Shown: piece by piece, positions 1 through 8,477 of the stretch
Position numbering within the stretch: position 1 is the first letter of the stretch
Layout: each line of letters opens with the position of its first letter
Origin: Herbaspirillum rhizosphaerae
Lineage (GTDB): Bacteria > Pseudomonadota > Gammaproteobacteria > Burkholderiales > Burkholderiaceae_D
DNA length: 64,000 bases
Assembly (NCBI RefSeq): GCF_001189965.1
Contig: NZ_LFLU01000001.1
Location: 434,001 to 498,000, forward strand
Reading direction: 5' to 3'
The notes under the pieces: generated by a model
Told to the model about the DNA's origin: nothing
Database searches by the model: none
The model's input: only the letters and a program-made list of their open reading frames with translations
Program-made: the position numbers and the translations under genes

Positions 1-404
1 AGCAGGAAGTGTTCGGCCGCTTTGCCGAGCGCGCGTTTTACTGGATCGACTGGATTCCGGCGCGTTTTACCGCCTCGGCATTTGCGGTTGTCGGCAATTT
101 CGAAGATGCGATCTACGCCTGGCGCAATTTCGCGGATCGCTGGAAAGACGAAGCAGTCGGCATCATCCTGTCGGCCGGCGGCGGCGCGATGGGCGTGCGT
201 TTCGGCACGCCGGCAGAGTCCGCCTCGGACGTCTTGCCGATCGATGCGGCGACCGTGGATTCCACGTTGGATACGGCTGACGGCTTCCCCGGCGACCAGC
301 CTTCGCCGCGCACCCTGCAGAGCACGGTGGGTCTGGTGTGGCGTGCTTTGTTGCTGTGGATGTTCCTGCTCTTGCTGTTGTCTGTGGCAGTCTGGCTTGG
401 CTGA
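1..404 (+). CDS. CobD/CbiB-family membrane protein, 3' end only
   Basis: Only the C-terminal part (about 134 residues) is inside the window; the reading frame is open to the first base, so the GTG at position 9 is not the real start. The fragment has the WIDWIPARFTA and VGNFEDA blocks typical of betaproteobacterial CobD/CbiB (AmpE-like) proteins, then an acidic, poorly conserved stretch, and ends in one hydrophobic helix (LLLWMFLLLLLSVAVWL). CobD/CbiB enzymes attach aminopropanol to the cobyric acid side chain in cobalamin synthesis, but the betaproteobacterial relatives often sit outside cob operons and their role is not settled. No cob gene is visible here. A hairpin terminator follows 17 bp after the stop. 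Confidence 0.7.
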   Translation, partial: QEVFGRFAERAFYWIDWIPARFTASAFAVVGNFEDAIYAWRNFADRWKDEAVGIILSAGGGAMGVRFGTPAESASDVLPIDAATVDSTLDTADGFPGDQPSPRTLQSTVGLVWRALLLWMFLLLLLSVAVWLG

Positions 405-420
405 TGCAATATCGAAAAAA

Positions 421-460
421 TGCCTGAAAGACAAGTTTCTTTCAGGCATTTCATATTTCA
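421..460 (+). terminator. Rho-independent terminator after the CobD/CbiB-family gene
   Basis: Perfect 10-bp stem TGCCTGAAAG (421-430) / CTTTCAGGCA (439-448) with an 8-nt loop, followed by a T-rich stretch. An A-run precedes the left arm, so it could also act on the other strand. Confidence 0.8.
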
Positions 461-574
461 GATATAGGTACATTCCAAGTCTTCTATAAGATATAATACT
501 TGGGTTACGAAGGCTTCTTCCCCATCCGGCTGGAAGCTATTTATGTGGCAAGCGCTAGAGAACGAATTGCACGC

Positions 575-919
575 ATGGCTGATCCCATCAATACCACCAA
601 CGCGCCGGCACAAGAATTCATCATTCTGGGTCTGACCCAGGATGGTAAACAGTTCCGCCCCAGTGACTGGGCGGAGCGACTATGCGGCGTCATGTCCTGT
701 TTCCGCCCGGAAGGCACTGGCGGACGCAACGCTCACCTTCAATATTCCCCTTACGTTTTGCCTACGATGATCAATGGCGTACGCTCAGTCGTCGTCAATG
801 AAGCGCTGCGCGGTCTCGACCCGCTGGCGTACCATTTCGTGCTCAATTTCGCCAAGGACAACGGCTTGCAGGTGATCGACGCCTGCCTGGTGCCCGAGAA
901 AAACGCCAGCAAGCCCTAG
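575..919 (+). CDS. DUF3579 family protein
   Basis: Small soluble protein of 114 residues. The core FIILGLTQDGKQFRPSDWAE, followed by a cysteine (MSCF) and YSPYVLPT, is the pattern of DUF3579, a family of unknown function found almost only in Betaproteobacteria. I placed the start at the ATG at 575 because family members begin a few residues before this core. An upstream in-frame start near 500 would add 25 unconserved residues. No signal peptide or membrane segment is visible. It is transcribed alone: a terminator lies upstream and a long hairpin begins 2 bp after its stop. No function can be inferred from the neighbours. Confidence 0.75.
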   Translation: MADPINTTNAPAQEFIILGLTQDGKQFRPSDWAERLCGVMSCFRPEGTGGRNAHLQYSPYVLPTMINGVRSVVVNEALRGLDPLAYHFVLNFAKDNGLQVIDACLVPEKNASKP

Positions 920-920
920 G

Positions 921-970
921 ACGCATTACCTCAGTTGCTGTTGCGATCGCAGGCAATTGAGATAATGCGT
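921..970 (+). other. Long hairpin after the DUF3579 gene
   Basis: ACGCATTACCTCAGTTGC (921-938) pairs with GCAATTGAGATAATGCGT (953-970): an 18-bp stem with one mismatch and one G-U pair, loop of 14 nt. There is no T-run behind it, so it is more likely an mRNA 3'-end stabiliser or a factor-dependent end than a classical terminator. Confidence 0.55.
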
Positions 971-1004
971 TCTATCAACCTGCCTGTGATCTGTAGCGAG
1001 AGGC

Positions 1005-1130
1005 CATCAGCCGGTGGCGACCGGAGCGCAAGAACCGGAGTGTACTTCAGTACATGAGGATTCTGAGCACCGTACGACGCCGGATCATGGCCTCGCAGTA
1101 AGATCGCGGGCAGGTTCTAAGTTGTCTCAT
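1005..1130. repeat. Probable dispersed intergenic element upstream of fumC
   Basis: No convincing gene lies in 920-1218. The middle of it contains short dyads, including GTACTTCAGTAC (1042-1053), in a compositional context I associate with repeated intergenic elements of Burkholderiales genomes. That resemblance is from memory, not from a search. A short open frame across it (1014-1241) runs into fumC in another frame and has no family resemblance. Confidence 0.3.
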
Positions 1131-1218
1131 ATCGCTCAAGCCAGCCTGTGGTCGTGCGCCAGAGCCGTACGAGATGTAGCGGTTCTGTCGAACCATATTT
1201 CTTGCGGAGAAAAGCATC

Positions 1219-2607
1219 ATGAAACATCGAATGGAGCGTGACACCTTTGGCCTGATCGAGGTCCCCGACGATCGGCTGTGGGGCGCACAGACGCAGCGCT
1301 CGCTGCATCATTTCCACATTTCCACCGAACGCATGCCGGCTGAGCTGGTGGTCGCACTGGCGGCAGTCAAGCGCTCCTGCGCCGTGGTCAATCAAGGCCT
1401 CGGCAAGCTGGACGCCAAGAAGGGCGCAGCCATCGTTGCCGCCGCCGACGAAGTGATCGCCGGCAAGCATCCTCAGGAGTTTCCGCTGTCGATCTGGCAG
1501 ACCGGCTCCGGCACCCAAAGCAACATGAACATGAACGAAGTGCTGGCCAACCGCGCTTCGGAGCTGCTGGGCGGCGTGCGCGGCGAAGAGCGCCTGGTGC
1601 ATCCGAATGACGACGTCAATCAAAGCCAATCTTCCAACGACATCTTCCCGACCGCCATGCATGTCGCGGCCTGCATGGCCGTTGCAACGCATCTGATCCC
1701 GATGCTGCACAAGCTGCGCGCCACGCTGGAAAAGAAGTCCGATGCATTCAAGGACATCGTCAAGATCGGCCGTACGCATCTGCAGGACGCCACGCCGCTG
1801 ACGCTGGGCCAGGAGTTTTCCGGCTATGTCGCGCAGCTGACGCACGCGGAAATGGCGATCATTTCCACGCTCAACGCCGTCAGCGAGCTGGCAGCCGGCG
1901 GTACGGCGGTCGGCACCGGCCTCAATGCGCATCCGGAGTTCGGCATGCGCGTGGCTGCGGAGCTGGAAACGCATTACGGCTTCCCGTTCAAGACCGCGCC
2001 GAACAAGTTCGCTGCACTGGCCAGCCACGACGCGCTGGTGTCTGCACACGGCGCCTTGAAGACGCTGGCAGCCGCGCTGATGAAGATCGCCAACGACGTG
2101 CGCTGGCTGGCTTCCGGTCCGCGCTCCGGCCTCGGCGAACTCACGATTCCTGAAAACGAACCAGGCAGCTCCATCATGCCGGGCAAGGTCAATCCTACCC
2201 AATGTGAAGCGCTCACCATGCTGTGCGCGCAGGTGTTCGGCAACGACGTGGCGATCAATATCGGCGGCGCTTCCGGCAATTTCGAACTGAATGTCTTCAA
2301 GCCGCTGATCGTGCATAACTTCCTGCAAAGTGTGCGTTTGCTGGCCGACGGCATGGACAGCTTCGACGAACATTGCGCTCAAGGTATTGAGGCCAATCGC
2401 GATCGCATCGCTGACCTGATGGAGCGTTCGCTGATGCTGGTGACGGCGTTGGCGCCGCATATCGGCTACGACAAGGCCGCCAAAATCGCCAAGCAGGCGC
2501 ATCACGACGGCACCACCTTGAAACAGGCGGCGCTGGCGCTCGGCTATGTCACCGAAGAGCAGTTCGCCCTGTGGATCAAGCCGGAAGAGATGACCGGCCC
2601 GAAGTAA
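1219..2607 (+). CDS. fumC: Fumarate hydratase class II
   Basis: 462-residue iron-independent fumarase of the TCA cycle, interconverting fumarate and L-malate in the cytosol. It carries the family blocks in order: substrate-binding [11 protein letters not shown], the [20 protein letters not shown] block, and the [11 protein letters not shown] signature loop with the catalytic serine. Length is normal for FumC. The start ATG has a GGAG Shine-Dalgarno about 10 bp upstream. It stands alone, between a non-coding stretch and its own terminator. A class I iron-sulfur fumarase is also encoded in this window (45495..47039), so the cell has both types. FumC-type enzymes are stable to oxygen and superoxide and often take over under oxidative stress or iron limitation; whether that holds here cannot be read from the promoter. 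Confidence 0.97.
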   Translation: MKHRMERDTFGLIEVPDDRLWGAQTQRSLHHFHISTERMPAELVVALAAVKRSCAVVNQGLGKLDAKKGAAIVAAADEVIAGKHPQEFPLSIWQTGSGTQSNMNMNEVLANRASELLGGVRGEERLVHPNDDVNQSQSSNDIFPTAMHVAACMAVATHLIPMLHKLRATLEKKSDAFKDIVKIGRTHLQDATPLTLGQEFSGYVAQLTHAEMAIISTLNAVSELAAGGTAVGTGLNAHPEFGMRVAAELETHYGFPFKTAPNKFAALASHDALVSAHGALKTLAAALMKIANDVRWLASGPRSGLGELTIPENEPGSSIMPGKVNPTQCEALTMLCAQVFGNDVAINIGGASGNFELNVFKPLIVHNFLQSVRLLADGMDSFDEHCAQGIEANRDRIADLMERSLMLVTALAPHIGYDKAAKIAKQAHHDGTTLKQAALALGYVTEEQFALWIKPEEMTGPK

Positions 2608-2668
2608 AAAAACAATGAACATCGGCTTGGCTTGCTGAGCTTGTTACCAAAGTTTTCCGCTTGTCCGA

Positions 2669-2702
2669 CAACGCCGCTTCCCGTAAGCGGCGTTGTTGTT
2701 TC
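2669..2702 (+). terminator. Rho-independent terminator of fumC
   Basis: Perfect 11-bp stem CAACGCCGCTT (2669-2679) / AAGCGGCGTTG (2685-2695), 5-nt loop, followed by TTGTTT. Confidence 0.85.
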
Positions 2703-2874
2703 CACTCCTCGGAAAACCGCTTGTATGCGGCTTTGTAGCGGCATGTACAGTATTCTTAAATAGGGTTACGAATTGAAACAAAGCCGTTGAAACCTTGCCG
2801 TTTTGAGTATATTGAATGCAGAGGGATGGCGTGTGCCGTCTCCGTCAGATCTCTGTGAAATATTCGAGGCGAAT

Positions 2875-3207
2875 ATGAAGAAAGCAGCTTTGTTGGGACT
2901 GTTTGCGCTGGGTTGCATGGTGGCAAGCGGCGCCAGTTCTGCGCACACCCGTTTCGGCGTGTACATCGGCGGACCGCTCTGGATTCCGCCCCCGGTCTAT
3001 TACCCGCCTCCCGTGTATTACCCGCCGCCAGTCTATGTCGAGCGTCAAGCACCGCCGGTCTATGTCCAGCAAAACCCGACACCGGACAACTATTGGTACT
3101 ACTGCCAGGAATCCAAGGGCTATTACCCCTACGTGCAAAGCTGCCCGAGCAACTGGATGAAGGTGGTGCCGAACGGCCCCGGCGGCAATCAGCCGCCGCC
3201 GCAATAA
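2875..3207 (+). CDS. Small secreted Pro/Tyr-rich protein
   Basis: 110 residues. The ATG at 2875 gives a clean Sec signal peptide (MKKAALLGLFALGCMVASG, with a likely cleavage after ASSA). The mature part begins with a low-complexity block in which PPPVYY is repeated three times, followed by a short C-terminal segment with four tyrosines or tryptophans and two cysteines (WYYCQ and SCPSNW) that could form a disulfide. This layout (signal peptide, PPxYY repeats, CxxSKGYYPYVxxCPxxW) is common in small proteobacterial envelope proteins of unknown role. An in-frame ATG at 2803 would put 24 residues in front of the signal peptide and is unlikely. The glycine-zipper lipoprotein follows 89 bp downstream on the same strand. 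Confidence 0.7.
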   Translation: MKKAALLGLFALGCMVASGASSAHTRFGVYIGGPLWIPPPVYYPPPVYYPPPVYVERQAPPVYVQQNPTPDNYWYYCQESKGYYPYVQSCPSNWMKVVPNGPGGNQPPPQ

Positions 3208-3296
3208 GGATAACAAGGAGTGCGCACAGCGACGCTGTGCCAGCGCAGGCGGCATGAGCATTGCCTCTGCCGGGCTTTATTTTCGAGGACAACATC

Positions 3297-3860
3297 GTGA
3301 AACCAATTTACAAGACAACAGGCGCCGTTTCGGCGGTCGCCGTATTGCTGGCGCTGGGTGGATGCGTGAGCGTGCCGACCGGCCCGTCCGTGATGGCGAT
3401 GCCGGGCAACGGCAAATCGTATGAGCAGTTCCGTGCCGAGCAATCGCAGTGCCAGCAGTATGCGCAAGACTCCATCGGCGGCGCTGCGCAAGCGACGCAG
3501 AACAATACCGTCAACAGCGCCGCCGCAGGTACGGCGATCGGCGCGGTCGCCGGTGCGCTGATCGGCGCGGCATCCGGCAATGCCGGAGCGGGCGCAGCCA
3601 TCGGCGCCGGCGGCGGTTTACTGGTCGGCAGTGCGGCCGGCAGCAATGCGGCGGCGGGCGGCAATTATTCCATGCAGCAACGCTATGACATGACCTACAG
3701 CCAGTGCATGTACAGCAAGGGCAACCAGATCCAGACCCAGGCGCAGACCACGGTCTACACCTATCATCCGCGCCGCTACTACTATTCGGCGCCTCCGCCG
3801 CCTCCGGGATATTACGGCCCGCCGCCGGGCTACTACGGTCCTCCTCCTGGCGCCTACTGA
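3297..3860 (+). CDS. Glycine-zipper lipoprotein
   Basis: Start chosen at GTG 3297: it has a GAGGA ribosome site just upstream and gives a lipoprotein signal ending in the lipobox LALGGC, with cysteine at residue 23. The centre is a glycine-zipper region (GTAIGAVAGALIGAASGNAG and continuing small-residue repeats), as in Gly-zipper OmpA-like or SlyB-like outer-membrane lipoproteins. The C-terminus ends in a Pro/Tyr/Gly tail with repeated PPPGYYG. The preceding secreted protein has a similar Pro/Tyr tail, so the two may work in the same compartment. Glycine zippers pack helices in membranes; the exact role is unknown. An earlier ATG at 3261 would add 12 residues before the signal. Confidence 0.7.
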   Translation: MKPIYKTTGAVSAVAVLLALGGCVSVPTGPSVMAMPGNGKSYEQFRAEQSQCQQYAQDSIGGAAQATQNNTVNSAAAGTAIGAVAGALIGAASGNAGAGAAIGAGGGLLVGSAAGSNAAAGGNYSMQQRYDMTYSQCMYSKGNQIQTQAQTTVYTYHPRRYYYSAPPPPPGYYGPPPGYYGPPPGAY

Positions 3861-3880
3861 TCGCGACCGGAAGACCGGAC

Positions 3881-3925
3881 AAACCGCATTGTGTGCATCA
3901 CGCCTACAATGCGGTTTTTATTTTT
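3881..3925 (+). terminator. Rho-independent terminator of the lipoprotein gene
   Basis: Perfect 12-bp stem AAACCGCATTGT (3881-3892) / ACAATGCGGTTT (3906-3917), followed by TTTATTTTT. Confidence 0.85.
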
Positions 3926-4108
3926 GGGGCGCGGAAGGGCGCATTCGATCCGGTTGCAATGCAGCACAGGCGCGGGTCTTGGTGATATACTCGCCCGATG
4001 CAATACCGAATCCCACAAATTCCCTTTACGCAAATTCAGCATTGGTGGCGCACCTGACCAAGGTGGCCCGCTTTTGCACAGCTTTGCAGTACAGCTTTTG
4101 TTAATGTG

Positions 4109-4137
4109 ATGCCGCCAGTCCTGGCGGCATTGTTTTT
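4109..4137 (+). terminator. Terminator-like hairpin in the trpS leader
   Basis: ATGCCGCCA (4109-4117) / TGGCGGCAT (4122-4130) followed by TGTTTTT. It lies inside the 3918-4180 gap, about 45 bp before the trpS start, with a possible -10 (TATACT) near 3986. It may therefore be the end of a short leader transcript or an attenuator; no leader peptide with tandem Trp codons was found. The rest of the gap shows nothing I can name. Confidence 0.55.
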
Positions 4138-4180
4138 GCGGCGATGAGACTGGCGACATTCCGAAATTTCCGGAGTGACC

Positions 4181-5227
<1,047 letters not shown>

Positions 5228-5240
5228 TCTGGCTTTTCAA

Positions 5241-5266
5241 GGCGCGCCGTCCTGGCGCGTCTTACT
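5241..5266. terminator. Short convergent terminator between trpS and the kinase gene
   Basis: GGCGCGCC (5241-5248) / GGCGCGTC (5254-5261) with a 5-nt loop, in the 66-bp gap between two converging genes; the T-run is poor. Confidence 0.45.
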
Positions 5267-5293
5267 TAACTTGCTTGCCTATTCACACATTTT

Positions 5294-6724
5294 TCAGCTT
5301 TGAGCTGGTTTGCTGCGGGTTCTGCCGCCTGACTGCCTGAGCGGCAGCGACAGCAGCACTTCCAGACCGCCGTTGCGATAATTACGCAGGTTCAGCAGCG
5401 CGCCGTGGTTTTCGGCGATATTACGCGCAATCGTCAGTCCCAGGCCGGTGCCGCCGGTATCGCGCGAACGCGACGTTTCCAAGCGGTAGAAGGGATCGAA
5501 CACCGCTTCCAGCTGGTCTTCAGGAATGCCCGGGCCATAGTCGCGGATGCAAATCAGCACGCGGTTGGGCAGCAGGTCGTCGAGCGCGATCGTGACATCC
5601 GCTCGCTGGCCGTACTTGAACGCATTGTCGAGCAAATTGGTCAGGCAGCGACGCAGGGCGTTCGGCTGGGCAACGATGAAGGAGCGCGTGGTGCCGGTCA
5701 GTTGAACCTGCTGGCCGGCGTCGGACGCATCGGCGCAGACGCTGTCGAGCAGCGAGTCGATATCCAGGCGCTGCATCGGTTCGGACGAATCCATGCTGCG
5801 CGCCAGATCGAGTCCTTCGCGCACCATGCCTTGCATGACGGCGAGGTCGTCAATCAGCTTCTGCTGCAACTCTCCATCGCTGACCTTCTCCAAACGCAGG
5901 CGCAGGCGCGTCAACGGCGTTTGCAAGTCGTGCGTGATGGCCGCCAGCATATGCGTGCGATGCTGGATCTGGCGGCGGATACGCGCCTGCATGGCGTTGA
6001 ATGCCTTGGCCGCCAGACGGATTTCGGTAGGACCTTTTTCTGCCAGTGGCGGGTGATCGATGTCGCGCCCCAGCTCGGTGGCGGCGCTGGCCAGTTGCTT
6101 GATCGGGCGCGCCGTCATGCGCGCCACCACGTACGCCAGCATGGCGATCAGCACCAGGAACAACAGGATGTAAGGCGTGCCGCTGAACGATCCCATGTCG
6201 CCGCCGCGGCCGCGCCAGGTCGGCGGCTCGCCCGGGATATGCAGGCGCAGACGCAGCAGCGCCTTGTCCTGCAGGCTGACATAGATCACGCGGCAGGTTT
6301 CCATGCGCGGCTTGCCGGCAGGCACGGGCAAGTTATTGTGCGGCGGACGCGGCGTGCAGTCGCTCTCGCGCTGGACCACGATCTGGCGGTCGGCGCCCAG
6401 GCGCGCTTTCAGGATATCAACCATCGGGCTGGCGCTGCGGCTGACCGTATCGCCGACGCTGTCGACCATCGCCGCTTCAAAGCCGAAACTGCCGGCCGCC
6501 TGCAAGACGTTGCGGCGCGCTTCAGGACTGATTTCATCCAGCGCCTGCACAAATTGTTCGACCCGCTCCGCAACATGCTGGTAGCGGATTTCCTTGAGGG
6601 TATTGCGGCGTTCGTTGGAAGCCAGCCAGGTGGTGGTGACGGTCGCCACCACAATCCCCGCCAGCAGGATCAGGAAGACCCGGTTGGCCATCGAGCTAAA
6701 AAACGAACTGAAGATATGTTTCAT
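5294..6724 (-). CDS. OmpR-family partner sensor histidine kinase
   Basis: 476 residues. Two membrane helices (about residues 13-33 and 183-203) enclose a roughly 150-residue periplasmic sensor with two cysteines. A HAMP linker follows, then the dimerisation/phosphoacceptor box ITHDLQTPLTRLR with His265. The ATPase domain has N box NLLDNAFKYG, G1 box RDYGPGIPED and G2 box GTGLGLTIARN. All catalytic boxes are intact. Its start overlaps the stop of the response-regulator gene by 4 bp (ATGA), so the pair is translationally coupled. The signal is unknown. Because the regulator is divergent from a Spy-like chaperone and an MdtABC-type pump, envelope or toxic-compound stress (as for BaeSR/CpxAR) is a fair inference, not proof. 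Confidence 0.9.
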   Translation of the reverse strand: MKHIFSSFFSSMANRVFLILLAGIVVATVTTTWLASNERRNTLKEIRYQHVAERVEQFVQALDEISPEARRNVLQAAGSFGFEAAMVDSVGDTVSRSASPMVDILKARLGADRQIVVQRESDCTPRPPHNNLPVPAGKPRMETCRVIYVSLQDKALLRLRLHIPGEPPTWRGRGGDMGSFSGTPYILLFLVLIAMLAYVVARMTARPIKQLASAATELGRDIDHPPLAEKGPTEIRLAAKAFNAMQARIRRQIQHRTHMLAAITHDLQTPLTRLRLRLEKVSDGELQQKLIDDLAVMQGMVREGLDLARSMDSSEPMQRLDIDSLLDSVCADASDAGQQVQLTGTTRSFIVAQPNALRRCLTNLLDNAFKYGQRADVTIALDDLLPNRVLICIRDYGPGIPEDQLEAVFDPFYRLETSRSRDTGGTGLGLTIARNIAENHGALLNLRNYRNGGLEVLLSLPLRQSGGRTRSKPAQS

Positions 6725-7458
6725 TCAGGAGTTTCCATGGTCACGGTCGTTGCCAGCACATAGCCTTCGTTGCGAATGGTCTTGATGATGGTGGGCGTGC
6801 GCGCATCGTCGCCCAGCTTCTGGCGCAGGCGGCTGATCTGGATGTCGACCGAACGGTCAAAGGGATCGGCTTCGCGGCCCTGGGTCAATTCCAGCAATTG
6901 GTCGCGATTGAGGATCCGGTTGGGATGGTCGAGGAACACCTTGAGCATGCGGAACTCCGCCCCCGACAGCGCCACCACGACGCCGTCGTTGCTCAGCAGA
7001 TGGCGCGCCGTCAGATCCAGCGTCCAGCCCGAAAAATGCATCGCCTTGGCTTCCGAGCGGCTCATGTTGGGCGGCAGGGCCTGGGTGCGGCGCAATACGC
7101 TGCGGATACGGGCGAACAGCTCGCGCGGCTCAAACGGCTTGGCGAGATAATCGTCGGCGCCCATTTCCAGGCCGAGGATGCGGTCCAGCGGTTCGCCGCG
7201 CGCGGTCAGCATGATCACCGGCACATTCGATTGCGAGCGCAGGTTGCGGCACAGCGTGAGGCCGTCTTCGCCCGGCAGGGTCAGATCCAGCACGATCAGG
7301 TCGACGCGCGACTCTTCCAGCACCTTGCGCATGTCGGCGCCATTGGTCGCCGTCAGGGTGCGAAAACCATTGGCGTCGAGATATTCCGCCAGCAAGGTGC
7401 GGATCTCGCGGTCGTCGTCGACTACCAAAATGTGAGAATTTGTGTCCATGGCGGCCAT
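6721..7458 (-). CDS. OmpR-family response regulator
   Basis: 245 residues: receiver domain with the acidic pair DDD at 14-16, phosphoacceptor Asp58 in VLDLTLP, Thr in MLTAR and Lys in AKPFEP, then a winged-helix DNA-binding domain ending EGYVLATT. The ATG at 7458 has AGGA 9 bp upstream on its strand; an in-frame ATG at 7449 is the alternative. Extending the frame upstream gives no conserved residues. It is co-transcribed with the kinase and divergent from the Spy-like gene, with about 200 bp of shared control region (7459-7656). It probably controls that gene and possibly the mdt operon beyond it. Confidence 0.9.
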   Translation of the reverse strand: MAAMDTNSHILVVDDDREIRTLLAEYLDANGFRTLTATNGADMRKVLEESRVDLIVLDLTLPGEDGLTLCRNLRSQSNVPVIMLTARGEPLDRILGLEMGADDYLAKPFEPRELFARIRSVLRRTQALPPNMSRSEAKAMHFSGWTLDLTARHLLSNDGVVVALSGAEFRMLKVFLDHPNRILNRDQLLELTQGREADPFDRSVDIQISRLRQKLGDDARTPTIIKTIRNEGYVLATTVTMETPE

Positions 7459-7656
7459 TATGACAATTCCTGTAAAGAGGGCGACGCTGAATTGTATATT
7501 GGGATAACAGGGCGGCCGCCAGACATAGAGCGAAACAAAGCGACCTTTCCCATATACAAACCGATACAAATCGAGCAACACGGGAAAAATCGCGGTTACA
7601 CCTCAAGCGTTAAATGTGAAGCGTGCAGAAAGCACTATCACGAAAGGAAACACACC

Positions 7657-8178
7657 ATGTTGAATCTGAAAAAACGCCTGATGATCGGCGTCGCCGCCGC
7701 GGGTATCGGTCTGACTGCCATGTCCTCGTTCGCCCAGATGCCGCCGGCCGACGGCAACGCTCCGGCCGGACGCCATGCGCCGACCGCCGACCAGATCGCC
7801 AAATTCGAGCAGCACCGCGCCAAGCGCCAGGCAGCCTTGCATGACAAGCTGAAGATCACCGCCGCGCAGGAAGGCGCCTGGAAGACCTTCACCGAAAAGA
7901 CTACGCCGATGCATCCGGCCACGCCGCCGGTGCGTCCGAGCAAGGATGAATGGAACAAGCTGACCACACCGGAACGCCTGGACCGTCATCTGGACATGAT
8001 GAAGAAAATGGAAGCGCGCATGACGGACCGTATCGCCGCGACCAAGGAGTTCTACGCCGTTCTGTCGCCTGAGCAGCAAAAAACCTTCGACCAGGAATTC
8101 CGCAAGATGGAAGAACACCGCTTCAAACATGGCCGTTTTGGTCATGATCAAGGCGGCGATCACGGTCCGAAGAAATAA
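7657..8178 (+). CDS. Spy/CpxP-like periplasmic protein (LTXXQ family)
   Basis: 173 residues with a Sec signal (cleavage likely after SSFA, about residue 28). The mature part is helical and charged, with two LTXXQ-like turns (ITAAQEGAW and LSPEQQKTFDQEF) and a His-rich C-terminus (HRFKHGRFGHDQGGDH) that could bind metal. Spy/CpxP proteins are small cradle-shaped periplasmic chaperones or feedback inhibitors of envelope stress kinases. GAAAGGA precedes the ATG. It is divergent from the two-component pair, which is the usual arrangement for a stress kinase and its periplasmic modulator. A strong terminator separates it from mdtA. Confidence 0.8.
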   Translation: MLNLKKRLMIGVAAAGIGLTAMSSFAQMPPADGNAPAGRHAPTADQIAKFEQHRAKRQAALHDKLKITAAQEGAWKTFTEKTTPMHPATPPVRPSKDEWNKLTTPERLDRHLDMMKKMEARMTDRIAATKEFYAVLSPEQQKTFDQEFRKMEEHRFKHGRFGHDQGGDHGPKK

Positions 8179-8193
8179 GATTCTTTTGTAATC

Positions 8194-8231
8194 AAGGCCT
8201 TGCGCATATTCCCATGCGCAAGGCCTTTTGA
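8194..8231 (+). terminator. Rho-independent terminator of the Spy-like gene
   Basis: Perfect 14-bp stem AAGGCCTTGCGCAT (8194-8207) / ATGCGCAAGGCCTT (8214-8227), 6-nt loop, then TTG. The remaining 8232-8477 gap should hold the mdt promoter; I see no clear operator in it. Confidence 0.85.
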
Positions 8232-8477
8232 TTTTCCAGATGTTTTTGCGATGCAGCGATGAACATTTCCGGTATTTCATCATCGTATCGTCATGCTTCT
8301 GCACCATAATATAGAGTTGGCTTTTCCAGCGTCGTTGCAGAAGGTCGTTTCCTGACCGGATTGCTGCCGCAGCTGACGCCGAGCGCATTTTGTGAACACC
8401 CGCGGCCTGTGTCCCTTGGCAACGCTGATGTTCACGAAATGTCTTGATCAAAACCTATCCGTTTCCTGTCTTCCAAG

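Noticed and set aside
1014-1241. 75-codon frame between DUF3579 and fumC
   Set aside because: Overlaps the fumC start in another frame, covers a structured intergenic stretch and has no ribosome site.
1117-2622. 501-codon open frame on the minus strand across fumC
   Set aside because: It is antisense to a clear fumC, has the Arg/His/Gln-rich composition of a GC-rich shadow frame and no family motif.
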